Source: a virus. From it: a stretch of DNA of 34,842 bases. Below the pieces are notes generated by a model that made no database searches, had not been told where the DNA came from, and worked only from the letters and a program-made list of their open reading frames with translations. The stretch spans positions 1-34,842 of IMG/VR virus record IMGVR_UViG_3300025420_000014. The stretch is one strand, 5' to 3'. A program made the translations under genes and the position numbers. Below are positions 1-5,678 of this stretch, one piece after another; positions within the stretch are counted from its first letter, which is position 1, and each line of letters opens with the position of its first letter.

Positions 1-161
1 TAACGGAATGTACATCGTCTAGCTCTTGAATTTTGAGGTTATAACAATCGTCTTTTATCTCAAAATTGTTATCCCCGTCTAAAGTTCCTTTTTTGACAAA
101 GTTTGCTTGCTTGTAAAACTGTGGTTTTTCTATGATTCCTAGTACCCATGCCTTATCAAAT
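1..161. repeat. Terminal direct repeat, left copy
   Basis: These 161 bases recur at 34682-34842 with a single difference (G at position 35, T at 34716). The repeat lies inside a coding sequence that reads continuously through the join, so it most likely reflects an assembly of a circular or circularly permuted molecule. The one mismatch is a synonymous Leu codon change, which fits population variation better than sequencing error. It is too short and too coding-like to claim as a true direct terminal repeat of the packaged DNA. Confidence 0.95.
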
Positions 162-484
162 TCGTTGGTAACCCTTACAAAACAATAAAAGTCGCATTTT
201 TGCTTGATGTTATAGGCCGACACGGAACACTCGTAATGTGCCAATGGTTTTACTTTAGCCCGTTTACTTTTGACATCGATAGTCCTGTTATCAGGCAATA
301 GGATGTCGTAGTCGTAAGTATCAACAATTTTGCCACCGACCAGCGTTAAGGCTGCAAGTTCACCCAAAAATCCAATGACATTGCCCTCACCCTTAGAAAT
401 GCTGTTACGCAGAGTACCCATCTTTTCTGACCTGTCGTGGGCTATCTTACGCATAAAGTCGGTAATCAAGACTTCATGAATCAT
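1..484 (-). CDS. PD-(D/E)XK-type nuclease, 5' part (continues at the right end of the window)
   Basis: The reading frame starts at an ATG at 484 that overlaps the stop of the upstream gene (ATGA) and runs off the left edge. Joined to 34681-34656 across the circle it gives a protein of 169 residues. A conserved-looking GELAA segment holds Glu42. It is followed by acidic residues Asp58 and Asp60 and then a TIDVKSK strand with Asp70 and Lys72, the E...D...DxK spacing of PD-(D/E)XK nucleases. It is the third gene of the leftward operon from the promoter at 1077-1105. The family assignment rests on these motifs only; substrate and role (DNA degradation, recombination or a resolvase-like step) are unknown. 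Confidence 0.72.
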   Translation of the reverse strand, partial: MIHEVLITDFMRKIAHDRSEKMGTLRNSISKGEGNVIGFLGELAALTLVGGKIVDTYDYDILLPDNRTIDVKSKRAKVKPLAHYECSVSAYNIKQKCDFYCFVRVTNEFDKAWVLGIIEKPQFYKQANFVKKGTLDGDNNFEIKDDCYNLKIQELDDVHSV

Positions 485-789
485 TGCATTACTCTTGGTG
501 ACATCGGTGTTGGTGGGCTAGGTGGTACTGTGTAGCCTGTATTGCCGATAACGCTTTGGGTGTATCCGCTAGGTGTTGTTATTACTACCTGATTAGGGTA
601 AATAGTAGCTGTTTGAGTTGTGTAACCTGCTGGATTCACAAACTGGGCTGTATTGCCTTGTATTTGAACAGAACCCACATTGTATTCACGATTATCTGTC
701 ATAGGATAAGACTGCGCTTTAGCTGAACCGTAGCCAAACATACAACCCAGCAAAGCACCTAATAAACACGCTCCAATAAAGTCTTTCAT
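481..789 (-). CDS. Small exported or lipid-anchored protein
   Basis: A 102-residue protein with a clear signal-like N-terminus: charged residues 2-3, a hydrophobic stretch to about residue 22, then AKA followed by Gln-Ser, a plausible signal peptidase I site. An alternative LLGC at residues 13-16 resembles a lipobox, so lipoprotein processing cannot be excluded. The mature part is rich in Thr, Val, Gln and Asn and ends in a proline-rich tail (PPSPPTP). The gene overlaps the upstream gene and the downstream nuclease by ATGA junctions, so it is co-translated in the leftward operon. I do not recognise a family. An envelope role such as superinfection exclusion is possible but only an inference. 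Confidence 0.7.
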   Translation of the reverse strand: MKDFIGACLLGALLGCMFGYGSAKAQSYPMTDNREYNVGSVQIQGNTAQFVNPAGYTTQTATIYPNQVVITTPSGYTQSVIGNTGYTVPPSPPTPMSPRVMQ

Positions 790-1040
790 GATTTTCTGTA
801 TCCATTTTTAAGTTCGGTGTTTTTCCAAGATTCAATTTTTGCTTGTGCTTCTTCCATTGTTTTGGCTGATGTGCATAGTTGACCGTTTGGTGTGCGTTCA
901 TATACTAGAAAACCTGTACCGCTAGGTTCAATACTGTATGTGGCTAGACCATCATAAAAGTCTTGTGCGTGGGCAAATGCGCTATGTGCGGCCGCATCGT
1001 CTGATTTAATACGGCTGGTGCGTTGTGCTGTTGATTCCAT
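786..1040 (-). CDS. Hypothetical protein, first gene of the leftward operon
   Basis: An 84-residue hydrophilic protein with no recognised domain. The ATG at 1040 is preceded by a strong AGGAG ribosome-binding site (about 1048-1052 on the minus strand). The promoter at 1077-1105 lies directly upstream with nothing in between, so this is the first translated gene of its transcript. Its stop overlaps the start of the next gene (ATGA at 789-786). The central YSIEPSGTGFLVYER segment looks like a short beta hairpin and the C-terminal half like a helix. No function can be assigned. Confidence 0.72.
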   Translation of the reverse strand: MESTAQRTSRIKSDDAAAHSAFAHAQDFYDGLATYSIEPSGTGFLVYERTPNGQLCTSAKTMEEAQAKIESWKNTELKNGYRKS

Positions 1041-1076
1041 TTGTTTCTCCTATCTCACTCGTTATTGAGTACACCC

Positions 1077-1105
1077 AGTTTATTAAGTTAGCTTAACCCT
1101 GTCAA
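1077..1105 (-). promoter_or_regulatory. Sigma70-type promoter for the leftward operon, with operator in its spacer
   Basis: On the minus strand the sequence reads TTGACA (1105-1100), a 17-nt spacer (1099-1083), then TAAACT (1082-1077). The -35 box is a perfect consensus match and the spacing is ideal. The palindrome TTAAGCTAACTTAA occupies 14 of the 17 spacer bases. A protein bound there would block RNA polymerase, so the operon (786-1040 and on through the circle join to 33899) is probably repressed by the phage regulator at 2883. Confidence 0.82.
1083..1096. promoter_or_regulatory. Palindromic operator candidate, copy 1
   Basis: TTAAGTTAGCTTAA is the exact reverse complement of the site at 2816-2829 and fits the consensus TTAAG-N-TA-N-CTTAA. 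It sits between the -35 and -10 boxes of the leftward promoter. Probable binding site of the Cro-like protein encoded at 2883-3113; the pairing of protein and site is an inference. Confidence 0.75.
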
Positions 1106-1135
1106 TACATTTAGTCTAAGGAAAACCCTAAGTGC

Positions 1136-1172
1136 AAAAATACAACAAAGAAGTTGGGGTACTCACTTCTTT
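1136..1172 (-). terminator. Probable terminator of the exonuclease/SSB operon
   Basis: On the minus strand an 8-bp perfect stem (AAAGAAGT with ACTTCTTT, bases 1172-1165 and 1154-1147) closes a 10-nt loop. GTTGTATTTTT follows it. It lies 28 bases beyond the stop of the exonuclease gene at 1200. The T-rich run is interrupted, so it may be a moderate terminator. Confidence 0.5.
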
Positions 1173-1199
1173 ACGCTTTCCCCCGTTCCCGTGAAGGAA

Positions 1200-1961
1200 T
1201 TAAAGATTGTTTTTGATCTGATAGACCCGTAACAAATGTTGAAAGCACTCCCAACTCTTTTGAAGCTGGGGTTCTTCTATTTCTACTAATTTTACTTGGT
1301 TAGTCGTGCCATTGACAAATACGATGGCGCACCGTGCGTTGGGCAAGTTTAGGCCTTCTCTATAGCTAGATAACTGTAATTCATGTTCAAAATATACATC
1401 AACCTTGTCTAAGTCAGTATCTTTTGTCTTAAAGTCCACGACAAACCCTGTTCCCTGACCGTTGATGAGTTTTGCCATTAAATCAACACGACCCCCGTAG
1501 CCAAGCGGATGAGCAAACGATTTTTCACACAACCATGCCTGTTCGCCAAACGCAGTTTTAAGCGCGTTATCAATTGCATCAAGGTAAGCTGGCTTTTCAG
1601 GCATATACACTTGCTCAAACCAATTTTCAATAATGCCGTGAATTTCAGTCCCGCGATTGGCGGCCTTGTAGCCTGTTTCGCGACTATCCTTCATTACCCT
1701 AACCAACCACTCTTGTTCGCTTTCCTGTAGACCTCTAGGTAGCGTTAAAGCGGATAGTAAGACCTGTTGTTGTTTCCAAGTATCCAACCCTGCTTTAGAC
1801 ATAATATTAATGATGGTGGTAGTGCTAGGTAAAAGCCCTTCTTTCCTTGCATCACGCAAAGTCGTAGGTCTTTCCCCAGTCTTACCGATGGTGGTATAGG
1901 CAGGTGTACCCTGCGGTGTATACCAATGACCCGTATTTTGTTGTTTGTCTTTGACTATCAA
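1200..1961 (-). CDS. RecB/Cas4-like PD-(D/E)XK exonuclease
   Basis: A 253-residue protein with the ordered motifs of the RecB-family nuclease domain (PDDEXK_1 type). These are His108 in GTEIHG, GGRVD with Asp160, VVDFKTK with Asp176 and Lys178, and QLSSY at 196-200, the QxxxY motif typical of RecB, Cas4 and phage exonucleases. The expected activity is metal-dependent degradation of double-stranded DNA ends, giving single strands for recombination or degrading host DNA. The start overlaps the stop of the SSB-like gene (ATGA at 1961-1958), so the two are translationally coupled. No annealing protein of the RecT, Erf or Red-beta type was recognised beside it. A probable terminator follows. Confidence 0.87.
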   Translation of the reverse strand: MIVKDKQQNTGHWYTPQGTPAYTTIGKTGERPTTLRDARKEGLLPSTTTIINIMSKAGLDTWKQQQVLLSALTLPRGLQESEQEWLVRVMKDSRETGYKAANRGTEIHGIIENWFEQVYMPEKPAYLDAIDNALKTAFGEQAWLCEKSFAHPLGYGGRVDLMAKLINGQGTGFVVDFKTKDTDLDKVDVYFEHELQLSSYREGLNLPNARCAIVFVNGTTNQVKLVEIEEPQLQKSWECFQHLLRVYQIKNNL

Positions 1962-2572
1962 AATGGAATGTCCCCAATTTCGTCATCTTCAATCTTGGGT
2001 GCGTTCTTTTCACGCTCTTGCTGACCGCGCCATTCACTACTCTCTGTAATCTTTTCTTTGTAGTATTTTGGCAACGAATCGTACTTAGATTGGTCAAATT
2101 CTGCTAACCAAAAATGGTTAATAGGATTGATGCCTGCTGGGATGGCAGCGCGAAGGGCAGAAGGAACGGGAGAAATACCGCTAATGTTGGCGTACTTACC
2201 ATCTTCCGAGTGGGTAATATTAACCATGCAAAACTTGTCTAACAAAGACTTTAGGTCAAAATTCTTTCTATCTTCTGCGGTCATTTTTTTGTTGCCCCAG
2301 CTTTCAAGGTCTTGACGCAACCGCGCCTGATCCCCAAGACTGACTGTATAACGCTTAGACACGATTAACGGCTTGCCGTCATCCGTCTTTAATGGTGCGC
2401 CTGTATCGTCATCGCCATGCAACTCCCAAGTCAATACGACCTTGTGCATGATTTTGGTTTCGCCAGCCCATTCGGTAGCTTGATGACCCAAATCAATAAT
2501 TGAGTACAGTCGTGCCATGTGAAGCCCTGCTGGGGCTATCTTAAATTCTTTAGTGTTATCTGAAATAATCAT
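1958..2572 (-). CDS. Single-stranded-DNA-binding-like protein with SSB-type acidic tail
   Basis: A 204-residue protein whose last residues are EDDEIGDIPF, nearly identical to the DDDIPF tip by which bacterial SSB recruits replication and repair enzymes. The body (about residues 1-150) alternates short beta strands with a central basic region, in keeping with an OB-fold phage ssDNA-binding protein, though I see no diagnostic OB motif. It overlaps a small gene upstream and the exonuclease downstream by ATGA, forming a recombination/replication cassette. Likely role: coat single-stranded DNA made by the exonuclease or at the fork, and attract host SSB-binding partners. The tail is directly visible; the fold is inferred. 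Confidence 0.75.
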   Translation of the reverse strand: MIISDNTKEFKIAPAGLHMARLYSIIDLGHQATEWAGETKIMHKVVLTWELHGDDDTGAPLKTDDGKPLIVSKRYTVSLGDQARLRQDLESWGNKKMTAEDRKNFDLKSLLDKFCMVNITHSEDGKYANISGISPVPSALRAAIPAGINPINHFWLAEFDQSKYDSLPKYYKEKITESSEWRGQQEREKNAPKIEDDEIGDIPF

Positions 2573-2772
2573 TTTGCGCTCCTAAAAATAGTTGAAAAGT
2601 CATCAAAGACTGCTTTTAATACGGGGTTTGGTTTAACGGGTGATGGCAGGCCACACGCATAGCGTAGGTCACCAATTTCGTCTGCTGTTAAAAATATCCC
2701 ATCTTCGAGGTCTTTAAAGATGCGTTCCAAATGTTGTTGGAAGCTTTGAAAGTCTTGCTCTTGCTCACTCAT
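2569..2772 (-). CDS. Hypothetical acidic helical protein, first gene of the SSB/exonuclease operon
   Basis: A 67-residue protein, acidic and Gln-rich at the N-terminus, with two predicted amphipathic helices separated by a proline-rich turn (PSPVKPNP at about residues 43-50). Its ATG follows a good ribosome-binding site (TAGGAGAAACTCAG on the minus strand). It is the first gene after the promoter at 2813-2841 and is coupled to the SSB-like gene by ATGA. No family is recognised; as an accessory to the neighbouring recombination genes its function can only be guessed. Confidence 0.7.
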   Translation of the reverse strand: MSEQEQDFQSFQQHLERIFKDLEDGIFLTADEIGDLRYACGLPSPVKPNPVLKAVFDDFSTIFRSAK

Positions 2773-2812
2773 CTGAGTTTCTCCTAGTTATCACGGCATA
2801 TACCGTACTTAG

Positions 2813-2841
2813 ATATTAAGCTAACTTAAAACACAATGCAA
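2813..2841 (-). promoter_or_regulatory. Leftward promoter of the SSB/exonuclease operon
   Basis: On the minus strand: TTGCAT (2841-2836), a 17-nt spacer, then TAATAT (2818-2813). The palindromic operator at 2816-2829 covers the -10 box and the downstream half of the spacer. The arrangement resembles the back-to-back early promoters of lambdoid phages, with the Cro-like gene on the other side. Confidence 0.65.
2816..2829. promoter_or_regulatory. Palindromic operator candidate, copy 2
   Basis: TTAAGCTAACTTAA fits the consensus with no mismatch and is the reverse complement of the copy at 1083-1096. It overlaps the leftward promoter -10 box, so binding should repress the exonuclease operon. Confidence 0.75.
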
Positions 2842-2849
2842 CACTTTAT

Positions 2850-2884
2850 TTGCAATTTGTTGTAAAAATGTTAAGATAGCTTAT
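2850..2884 (+). promoter_or_regulatory. Rightward promoter of the Cro-like gene, with operator over the start codon
   Basis: TTGCAA (2850-2855), a 16-nt spacer and TAAGAT (2872-2877) form a plausible sigma70 promoter whose start point would fall within a few bases of the ATG at 2883. No Shine-Dalgarno sequence precedes that ATG, so the message may be leaderless. The operator-like TTAAGATAGCTTAT (2871-2884, one mismatch to consensus) covers the -10 box and the start codon, which would give autorepression. Confidence 0.6.
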
Positions 2885-3113
2885 GAACACAATATCAGCA
2901 ACAGCAATGATTAAGCTACTAGGTGGCTGTACTAAGGTAGCAAAACTGGTTGGGGTAAGCGTTCCAGCCGTGTCTATGTGGCAAAACAGCGTTATTCCTT
3001 ATGACAAGCTGGTGATCTTAGCGGCAACTTTAGAAAAAGAATCACATGGTCTAATTTCTAGAAAGGCTCTTTTTCCACTTTCTTATAAAATGATATGGCC
3101 TGAATTAAATTGA
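2883..3113 (+). CDS. Cro/YdaS-like helix-turn-helix transcriptional regulator
   Basis: A 76-residue protein in which residues 8-35 (LLGG..KVAKLVGVSVPAVSMWQ) form a helix-turn-helix of the Cro/YdaS type. IPYDKL and a C-terminal RKALFP...IWPEL segment follow, as is usual in this family of small dimeric repressors. It is divergent from the SSB/exonuclease operon. Palindromic sites with the same consensus lie at its own promoter, at the leftward promoter, at 1083 and at 3567, so it is the likely regulator of all of them. No larger CI-like repressor was found. No Shine-Dalgarno precedes the start, which suggests leaderless or weak translation. Confidence 0.82.
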   Translation: MNTISATAMIKLLGGCTKVAKLVGVSVPAVSMWQNSVIPYDKLVILAATLEKESHGLISRKALFPLSYKMIWPELN

Positions 3114-3235
3114 TGTATACTAAGAACCATTGCGGAGTTGAATACGCAGAAAAGGGTTTTAGAGATAGCTTTGTGGGTTTAGGAAATGAGATTAGAGGCA
3201 TTTCCCAAGCCATTCAATCACAAGGTTATCCCTAA
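3113..3235 (+). CDS. Small hypothetical protein coupled to the regulator gene
   Basis: A 40-residue reading frame whose ATG shares one base with the stop of the regulator gene (TGATG at 3111-3115), a typical coupling junction. The protein has a polar N-terminus with one Cys (NHCGVEYAEKGF) and a helical C-terminal half (VGLGNEIRGISQAIQSQGY). It has no recognised family. The position directly after cro is where lambdoid phages keep cII, but the protein is too small and has no helix-turn-helix. I keep it because of the junction and the gene density of the region. Confidence 0.5.
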   Translation: MYTKNHCGVEYAEKGFRDSFVGLGNEIRGISQAIQSQGYP

Positions 3236-3468
3236 AGCCCTTTTTTATTGTTAATCCACAATCTAGCCCGTTCTCATAGGTGTTGCAACGGTAAAGGCTG
3301 TAGACCCTCTAGATACTACTAGTGCGAAAGCACCACATTTAGCCGTTATTGCTTGGCTATCTAAGTGAACTGTCCTGTATGGATAGACCGATGAGTGATA
3401 AAGACAGACCTAGACACGCCAAAGACATCGAAGCAATAATTTACGCCAGTAACTCAGTAAGACTGACA

Positions 3469-3494
3469 AGCTATTCCTCATAGTAGGGATAGCT
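3469..3494. repeat. 10-bp inverted repeat (hairpin) in the non-coding region
   Basis: AGCTATTCCT (3469-3478) pairs with AGGGATAGCT (3485-3494) over ten pairs including one G-U, closing a 6-nt loop. No T-run follows on either strand, so it is not a standard terminator. It may be part of a structured transcript or a protein-binding site. Confidence 0.65.
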
Positions 3495-3566
3495 ATGTCC
3501 TGAATCTAGTAATCCTGACAAAAAAACAACACACTAGGGAAAACACCTAGAATTAATTTAATCTAA

Positions 3567-3580
3567 TTAAGATAACTTAA
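3567..3580. promoter_or_regulatory. Palindromic operator candidate, copy 3, upstream of the rightward early genes
   Basis: TTAAGATAACTTAA is a perfect match to the consensus TTAAG-N-TA-N-CTTAA. A TATACT -10-like box follows at 3583-3588, just before the ATG at 3595, but no good -35 is visible. This leaves both repression and activation by the regulator possible. Confidence 0.65.
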
Positions 3581-3594
3581 CATATACTTTCAAC

Positions 3595-3693
3595 ATGGAA
3601 AACTTATTAATAATCTTTTCTGTTGGAATATTTGCCATCTTTGGTAGTGTGATGGCTATTTTGTTAATCATCCTATATTGGGCAAGAACATGA
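3595..3693 (+). CDS. Single-pass membrane miniprotein
   Basis: A 32-residue frame that is almost entirely hydrophobic between residues 4 and 28, then ends WART. It would be a single transmembrane helix. Its stop overlaps the next gene start (ATGA at 3690-3693), supporting it as a translated member of the operon. It begins 7 bases after a TATACT box, so its message may be leaderless. Function unknown. Confidence 0.5.
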   Translation: MENLLIIFSVGIFAIFGSVMAILLIILYWART

Positions 3694-3920
3694 CTTGGAA
3701 TCTTAGATTAGTAAATATGAGTAACCCTTATGAAGACTACTTTGAAATCCGTGAGGTTTATTACGATACGATGGGTAAACCGATTGGTCATAGTAATGCC
3801 TCTATTGGTGGGGAAGATAGACTTGAGGTAGATCGTTACATTGAACTAGCAAAGTTAGCCCTTGATAAACCTATTTTAAAGTTTGCAGACAATGAAGATA
3901 CAAGTAAAGATATTGAATGA
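3690..3920 (+). CDS. Conserved-looking hypothetical protein
   Basis: A 76-residue protein starting at the ATG that overlaps the membrane miniprotein stop. It opens MTWNLRLVNM and contains a YFEIREVYYDTMGKPIGHS segment (about residues 16-38) with the look of a small mixed alpha/beta fold, followed by a C-terminal helix. Many phage early regions carry a protein with this opening pattern, but I cannot name a function. The alternative start 12 bases upstream lies inside the miniprotein and is less likely. Confidence 0.65.
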   Translation: MTWNLRLVNMSNPYEDYFEIREVYYDTMGKPIGHSNASIGGEDRLEVDRYIELAKLALDKPILKFADNEDTSKDIE

Positions 3921-4134
3921 GAACCCCGATGGTTCTGCCAACGCTCAAGTAGACTTTGATAAAAAAGGACTTGAAGTTCTTGTGCAATGGGGATTAGTAG
4001 CATTACTTACCAAAGCAATTGATCAATATAAAGTTGTTAAACCCGTGAAAAGAAAGAAACAAAATGAACCCATATTTACAGGAAATATTGCATCAAATCA
4101 CAGCAAGACTAACAGAATTAGAAGCAAAAAATAA
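3892..4134 (+). CDS. Hypothetical protein with basic tail
   Basis: An 80-residue protein starting at ATG 3892, overlapping the preceding gene by 29 bases. Residues 1-45 (KIQVKILNENPDGSANAQVDF) look like a small beta-rich domain with a helix. From about residue 50 the chain becomes very basic (KPVKRKKQ), and its last third is encoded over the next small gene. The strong basic tail would suit nucleic-acid binding. No family recognised. Confidence 0.6.
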   Translation: MKIQVKILNENPDGSANAQVDFDKKGLEVLVQWGLVALLTKAIDQYKVVKPVKRKKQNEPIFTGNIASNHSKTNRIRSKK

Positions 4135-4189
4135 AATGCTTGAGGAAGAATGTGCCGCACTTAGGGAGCAGATAAGTGTCATTCATTGA
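4064..4189 (+). CDS. Small coiled-coil protein
   Basis: A 41-residue frame overlapping the 3' end of the preceding gene by 71 bases and the start of the replication gene by 14. The sequence is a near-continuous amphipathic helix with leucines or isoleucines every three to four residues (LQEILHQI.ARLTELEAKNKMLEEE). That regular heptad pattern in the densest part of the operon argues that it is real, although it has no database-like signature I know. Confidence 0.45.
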   Translation: MNPYLQEILHQITARLTELEAKNKMLEEECAALREQISVIH

Positions 4190-4559
4190 TTTTTATAACC
4201 TTTATCCCCGTAAGATGGGGCGTAAAGACGCTGAACGAAGCTGGAACAGATTAACCTCTGACCAGCAGTCAGATTGTCTTGATGTCATGCCTAATTACTT
4301 GAAGTATTGGAAGATCAAGGAAACCGCTAAAGACTTTATTCCCTACCCTGCGACTTTCTTAAATCAAGAGCGTTGGACTGACGAACTTGATATAGAACCT
4401 ATACAGACTAAGAAACCTGAATTGCCGTTTTACGCTACAGAAGAACTGACACTTAAAAAAGCCCAAGAAGTTGGTATAACTCCCTATGCTGGTGAAGGCT
4501 GGCAGGCGTTAAGATCAAGGATTAGTCAGAAGATAAAGCAACTTGAAGAACAACTTTGA
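4176..4559 (+). CDS. Phage replication protein, O-like C-terminal domain (possible helicase loader)
   Basis: A 127-residue protein beginning with GTG. The opening FIDFYNLYPRKMGRKDAERSW and the later FIPYPATFLNQERWTDEL match the domain found at the C-terminus of many phage O-type replication proteins, where it is thought to recruit the host helicase. The N-terminal winged-helix origin-binding part of full-length O proteins is missing, so this is a short form. It lies in the early operon, about 1.3 kb before the iteron-like array at 5882-6118. I infer that it takes part in starting replication there with host enzymes, since no phage helicase or polymerase is present. Family call is fairly sure; mechanism is inference. 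Confidence 0.72.
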   Translation: MSFIDFYNLYPRKMGRKDAERSWNRLTSDQQSDCLDVMPNYLKYWKIKETAKDFIPYPATFLNQERWTDELDIEPIQTKKPELPFYATEELTLKKAQEVGITPYAGEGWQALRSRISQKIKQLEEQL

Positions 4560-4692
4560 ACGATATCTTGTAGATTGGTATATTGGTGTAGCAAAAAGAC
4601 GGGGATGGCCCGAAGTTGTGCGCCTACTAGCGCAGAATAAAGAAACTGAAGAACGCATGAAGATGCTTATTAAAAAGAGATTAGGAAAATGA
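4543..4692 (+). CDS. Small hypothetical protein, TTG start
   Basis: A 49-residue frame starting at TTG 4543, overlapping the replication gene by 17 bases and ending in an ATGA overlap with the next gene (4689-4692). The sequence (NNFERYLVDWYIGVAKRRGWPEV, then a charged helix) looks like a genuine compact alpha-helical protein. It fills what would otherwise be the only gap in a fully overlapping operon. The start choice is uncertain because no strong ribosome-binding site precedes it. Confidence 0.55.
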   Translation: MKNNFERYLVDWYIGVAKRRGWPEVVRLLAQNKETEERMKMLIKKRLGK

Positions 4693-5018
4693 GAGAGATA
4701 GACCCAAACGCTTGTATAAACTTTATTATTAAAAACGCTGGTGCTTTTGCCCAAGCTAAAGGTGAGTTAGCCCAACTAGAAACATTCAAGAGCAGTCTTA
4801 AAGCCATTATGATGAAGAAATCAGGCGAACAGACTATTGGGGCGCAGGAACGAGAAGCCTATGCCTGTCAGGAGTACCAAGACCTATGCAAAGCTATTGG
4901 TCAGGCTACTGAGAACGCTGAGAAATTAAAGTGGGAACTTGAAGCCGCCAAACTACGCCATGCAACATGGCAAACTTTAGAAGTATCAAACCGAAACCAA
5001 GATAGGATATTGAAATGA
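4689..5018 (+). CDS. Helical early protein of a common phage family, function unknown
   Basis: A 109-residue, almost wholly alpha-helical protein. FIIKNAGAFAQAKGELAQLETFKSSLKAIMMKK, a REAYACQEYQDL turn and a final LKWELEAAKLRHATWQTLEVSNR helix follow a pattern I have seen in many small phage proteins near nuclease and replication genes. It overlaps both neighbours by ATGA. A role in recombination or replication is plausible from location, but no activity is known to me. Confidence 0.72.
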   Translation: MREIDPNACINFIIKNAGAFAQAKGELAQLETFKSSLKAIMMKKSGEQTIGAQEREAYACQEYQDLCKAIGQATENAEKLKWELEAAKLRHATWQTLEVSNRNQDRILK

Positions 5019-5188
5019 CCACATTAAAAGTTACTGAAGAATTTTTAATTCTTAAATTATTGTGCAAAATGTATGATGAAGCACTTAAAAACGCTAATGC
5101 AACACAAATGTTGGAGATTTCAGTAGATATTGCAGAATCAAGTGAGAAATTAGAGCAATTGACTGTAGACTACATTAATGGCCACTAA
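5015..5188 (+). CDS. Small helical hypothetical protein
   Basis: A 57-residue frame with ATGA overlap to the preceding gene and an 11-base overlap with the Ref-like nuclease gene. It is acidic and helical throughout (TEEFLILKLLCKMYDEALKNA...EISVDIAESSEKLEQLT). The tight overlaps on both sides support translation. No function recognised. Confidence 0.6.
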   Translation: MTTLKVTEEFLILKLLCKMYDEALKNANATQMLEISVDIAESSEKLEQLTVDYINGH

Positions 5189-5462
5189 ATCACAGAGAGA
5201 TCACTATGCAAAGTTGGCGAGATTGGGCTGTATCTTGTGCGAACACATTGGATTCGAGGGACGAGATGTTGGAGTCGAAATCCATCACATACGCCGTTTC
5301 GGGGGAAAGCGAGATAACGCTCCAGCTGTCCCATTGTGCGCTATGCACCACAGACTTGGCGATACCAGTATTCACTTACTTGGAGCTAAAGGATTCCGAA
5401 AGCACTGGGGATTTGACCTTGAGGACAAACTTGTGGAAGTGGAAGCTAAACTAAATGAGTAG
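5178..5462 (+). CDS. Ref-like (RecA-dependent nuclease family) HNH protein
   Basis: A 94-residue protein with a zinc-type Cys pair (Cys18, Cys21), a VEIHHIRR motif (His36, His37), PLCAMHH (Cys54, His57, His58) and His66. This arrangement matches the C-terminal nuclease domain of phage P1 Ref, an HNH superfamily enzyme that cuts DNA at RecA-bound sites. At 94 residues it is only the catalytic domain, without the N-terminal basic tail of P1 Ref. It is part of the rightward early operon and probably assists recombination or repair of phage DNA. Other HNH folds (for example NinG) are the alternative. Confidence 0.75.
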   Translation: MATKSQRDHYAKLARLGCILCEHIGFEGRDVGVEIHHIRRFGGKRDNAPAVPLCAMHHRLGDTSIHLLGAKGFRKHWGFDLEDKLVEVEAKLNE

Positions 5463-5598
5463 CTGGCTAATCATTGTTACTGGTTTAATTTATGCCTATA
5501 TAGGTATAGAGCAAATCGTTAAAGGTAACGCGCCTATGGGTATAACTTATGTATCCTATGCCACAGCCAATATTGGGCTTTACTGGATGGCTAAATAA
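5455..5598 (+). CDS. Small membrane protein, last gene of the early operon
   Basis: A 47-residue frame overlapping the nuclease gene by 8 bases. It has one clear hydrophobic helix (LIIVTGLIYAYIGI) and a second weaker one (TYVSYATANIGLYWM). Such two-helix proteins are frequent phage inner-membrane proteins. Function unknown. Confidence 0.55.
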   Translation: MSSWLIIVTGLIYAYIGIEQIVKGNAPMGITYVSYATANIGLYWMAK

Positions 5599-5678
5599 CT
5601 ATACAAATTTCGGACAAAAATGACCTATTTTTGCATAACTTTTTCTTTAAATTTCATGCACTTACAAGCGTTTTTAAA

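Larger units (their letters stand above)
3236..3594. other. 359-nt region without a convincing gene; several RNA-like hairpins
   Basis: No reading frame with a credible start was found; the best is a 34-codon frame at 3379-3483 that lacks a ribosome-binding site. The region contains a GTGC-GAAA-GCAC tetraloop hairpin (3322-3333). AACGG (3287-3291) can pair with CCGTT (3343-3347), and there is a strong 10-bp hairpin at 3469-3494. CTAGG and CCTAG (about 3533-3549) form a weaker inverted repeat. The combination of a GNRA loop and nested pairing suggests a structured RNA or an untranslated leader. It shares no clear group I core with the intron at 19153. Confidence 0.4.

Noticed and set aside
3379-3483. 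A 34-codon frame in the non-coding region
   Set aside because: No ribosome-binding site, no junction with a neighbour, and it runs into the strong hairpin at 3469-3494.
5206-5454. Alternative frame through the Ref-like nuclease gene
   Set aside because: The other frame has a clear HNH motif set. This one has no recognisable pattern.
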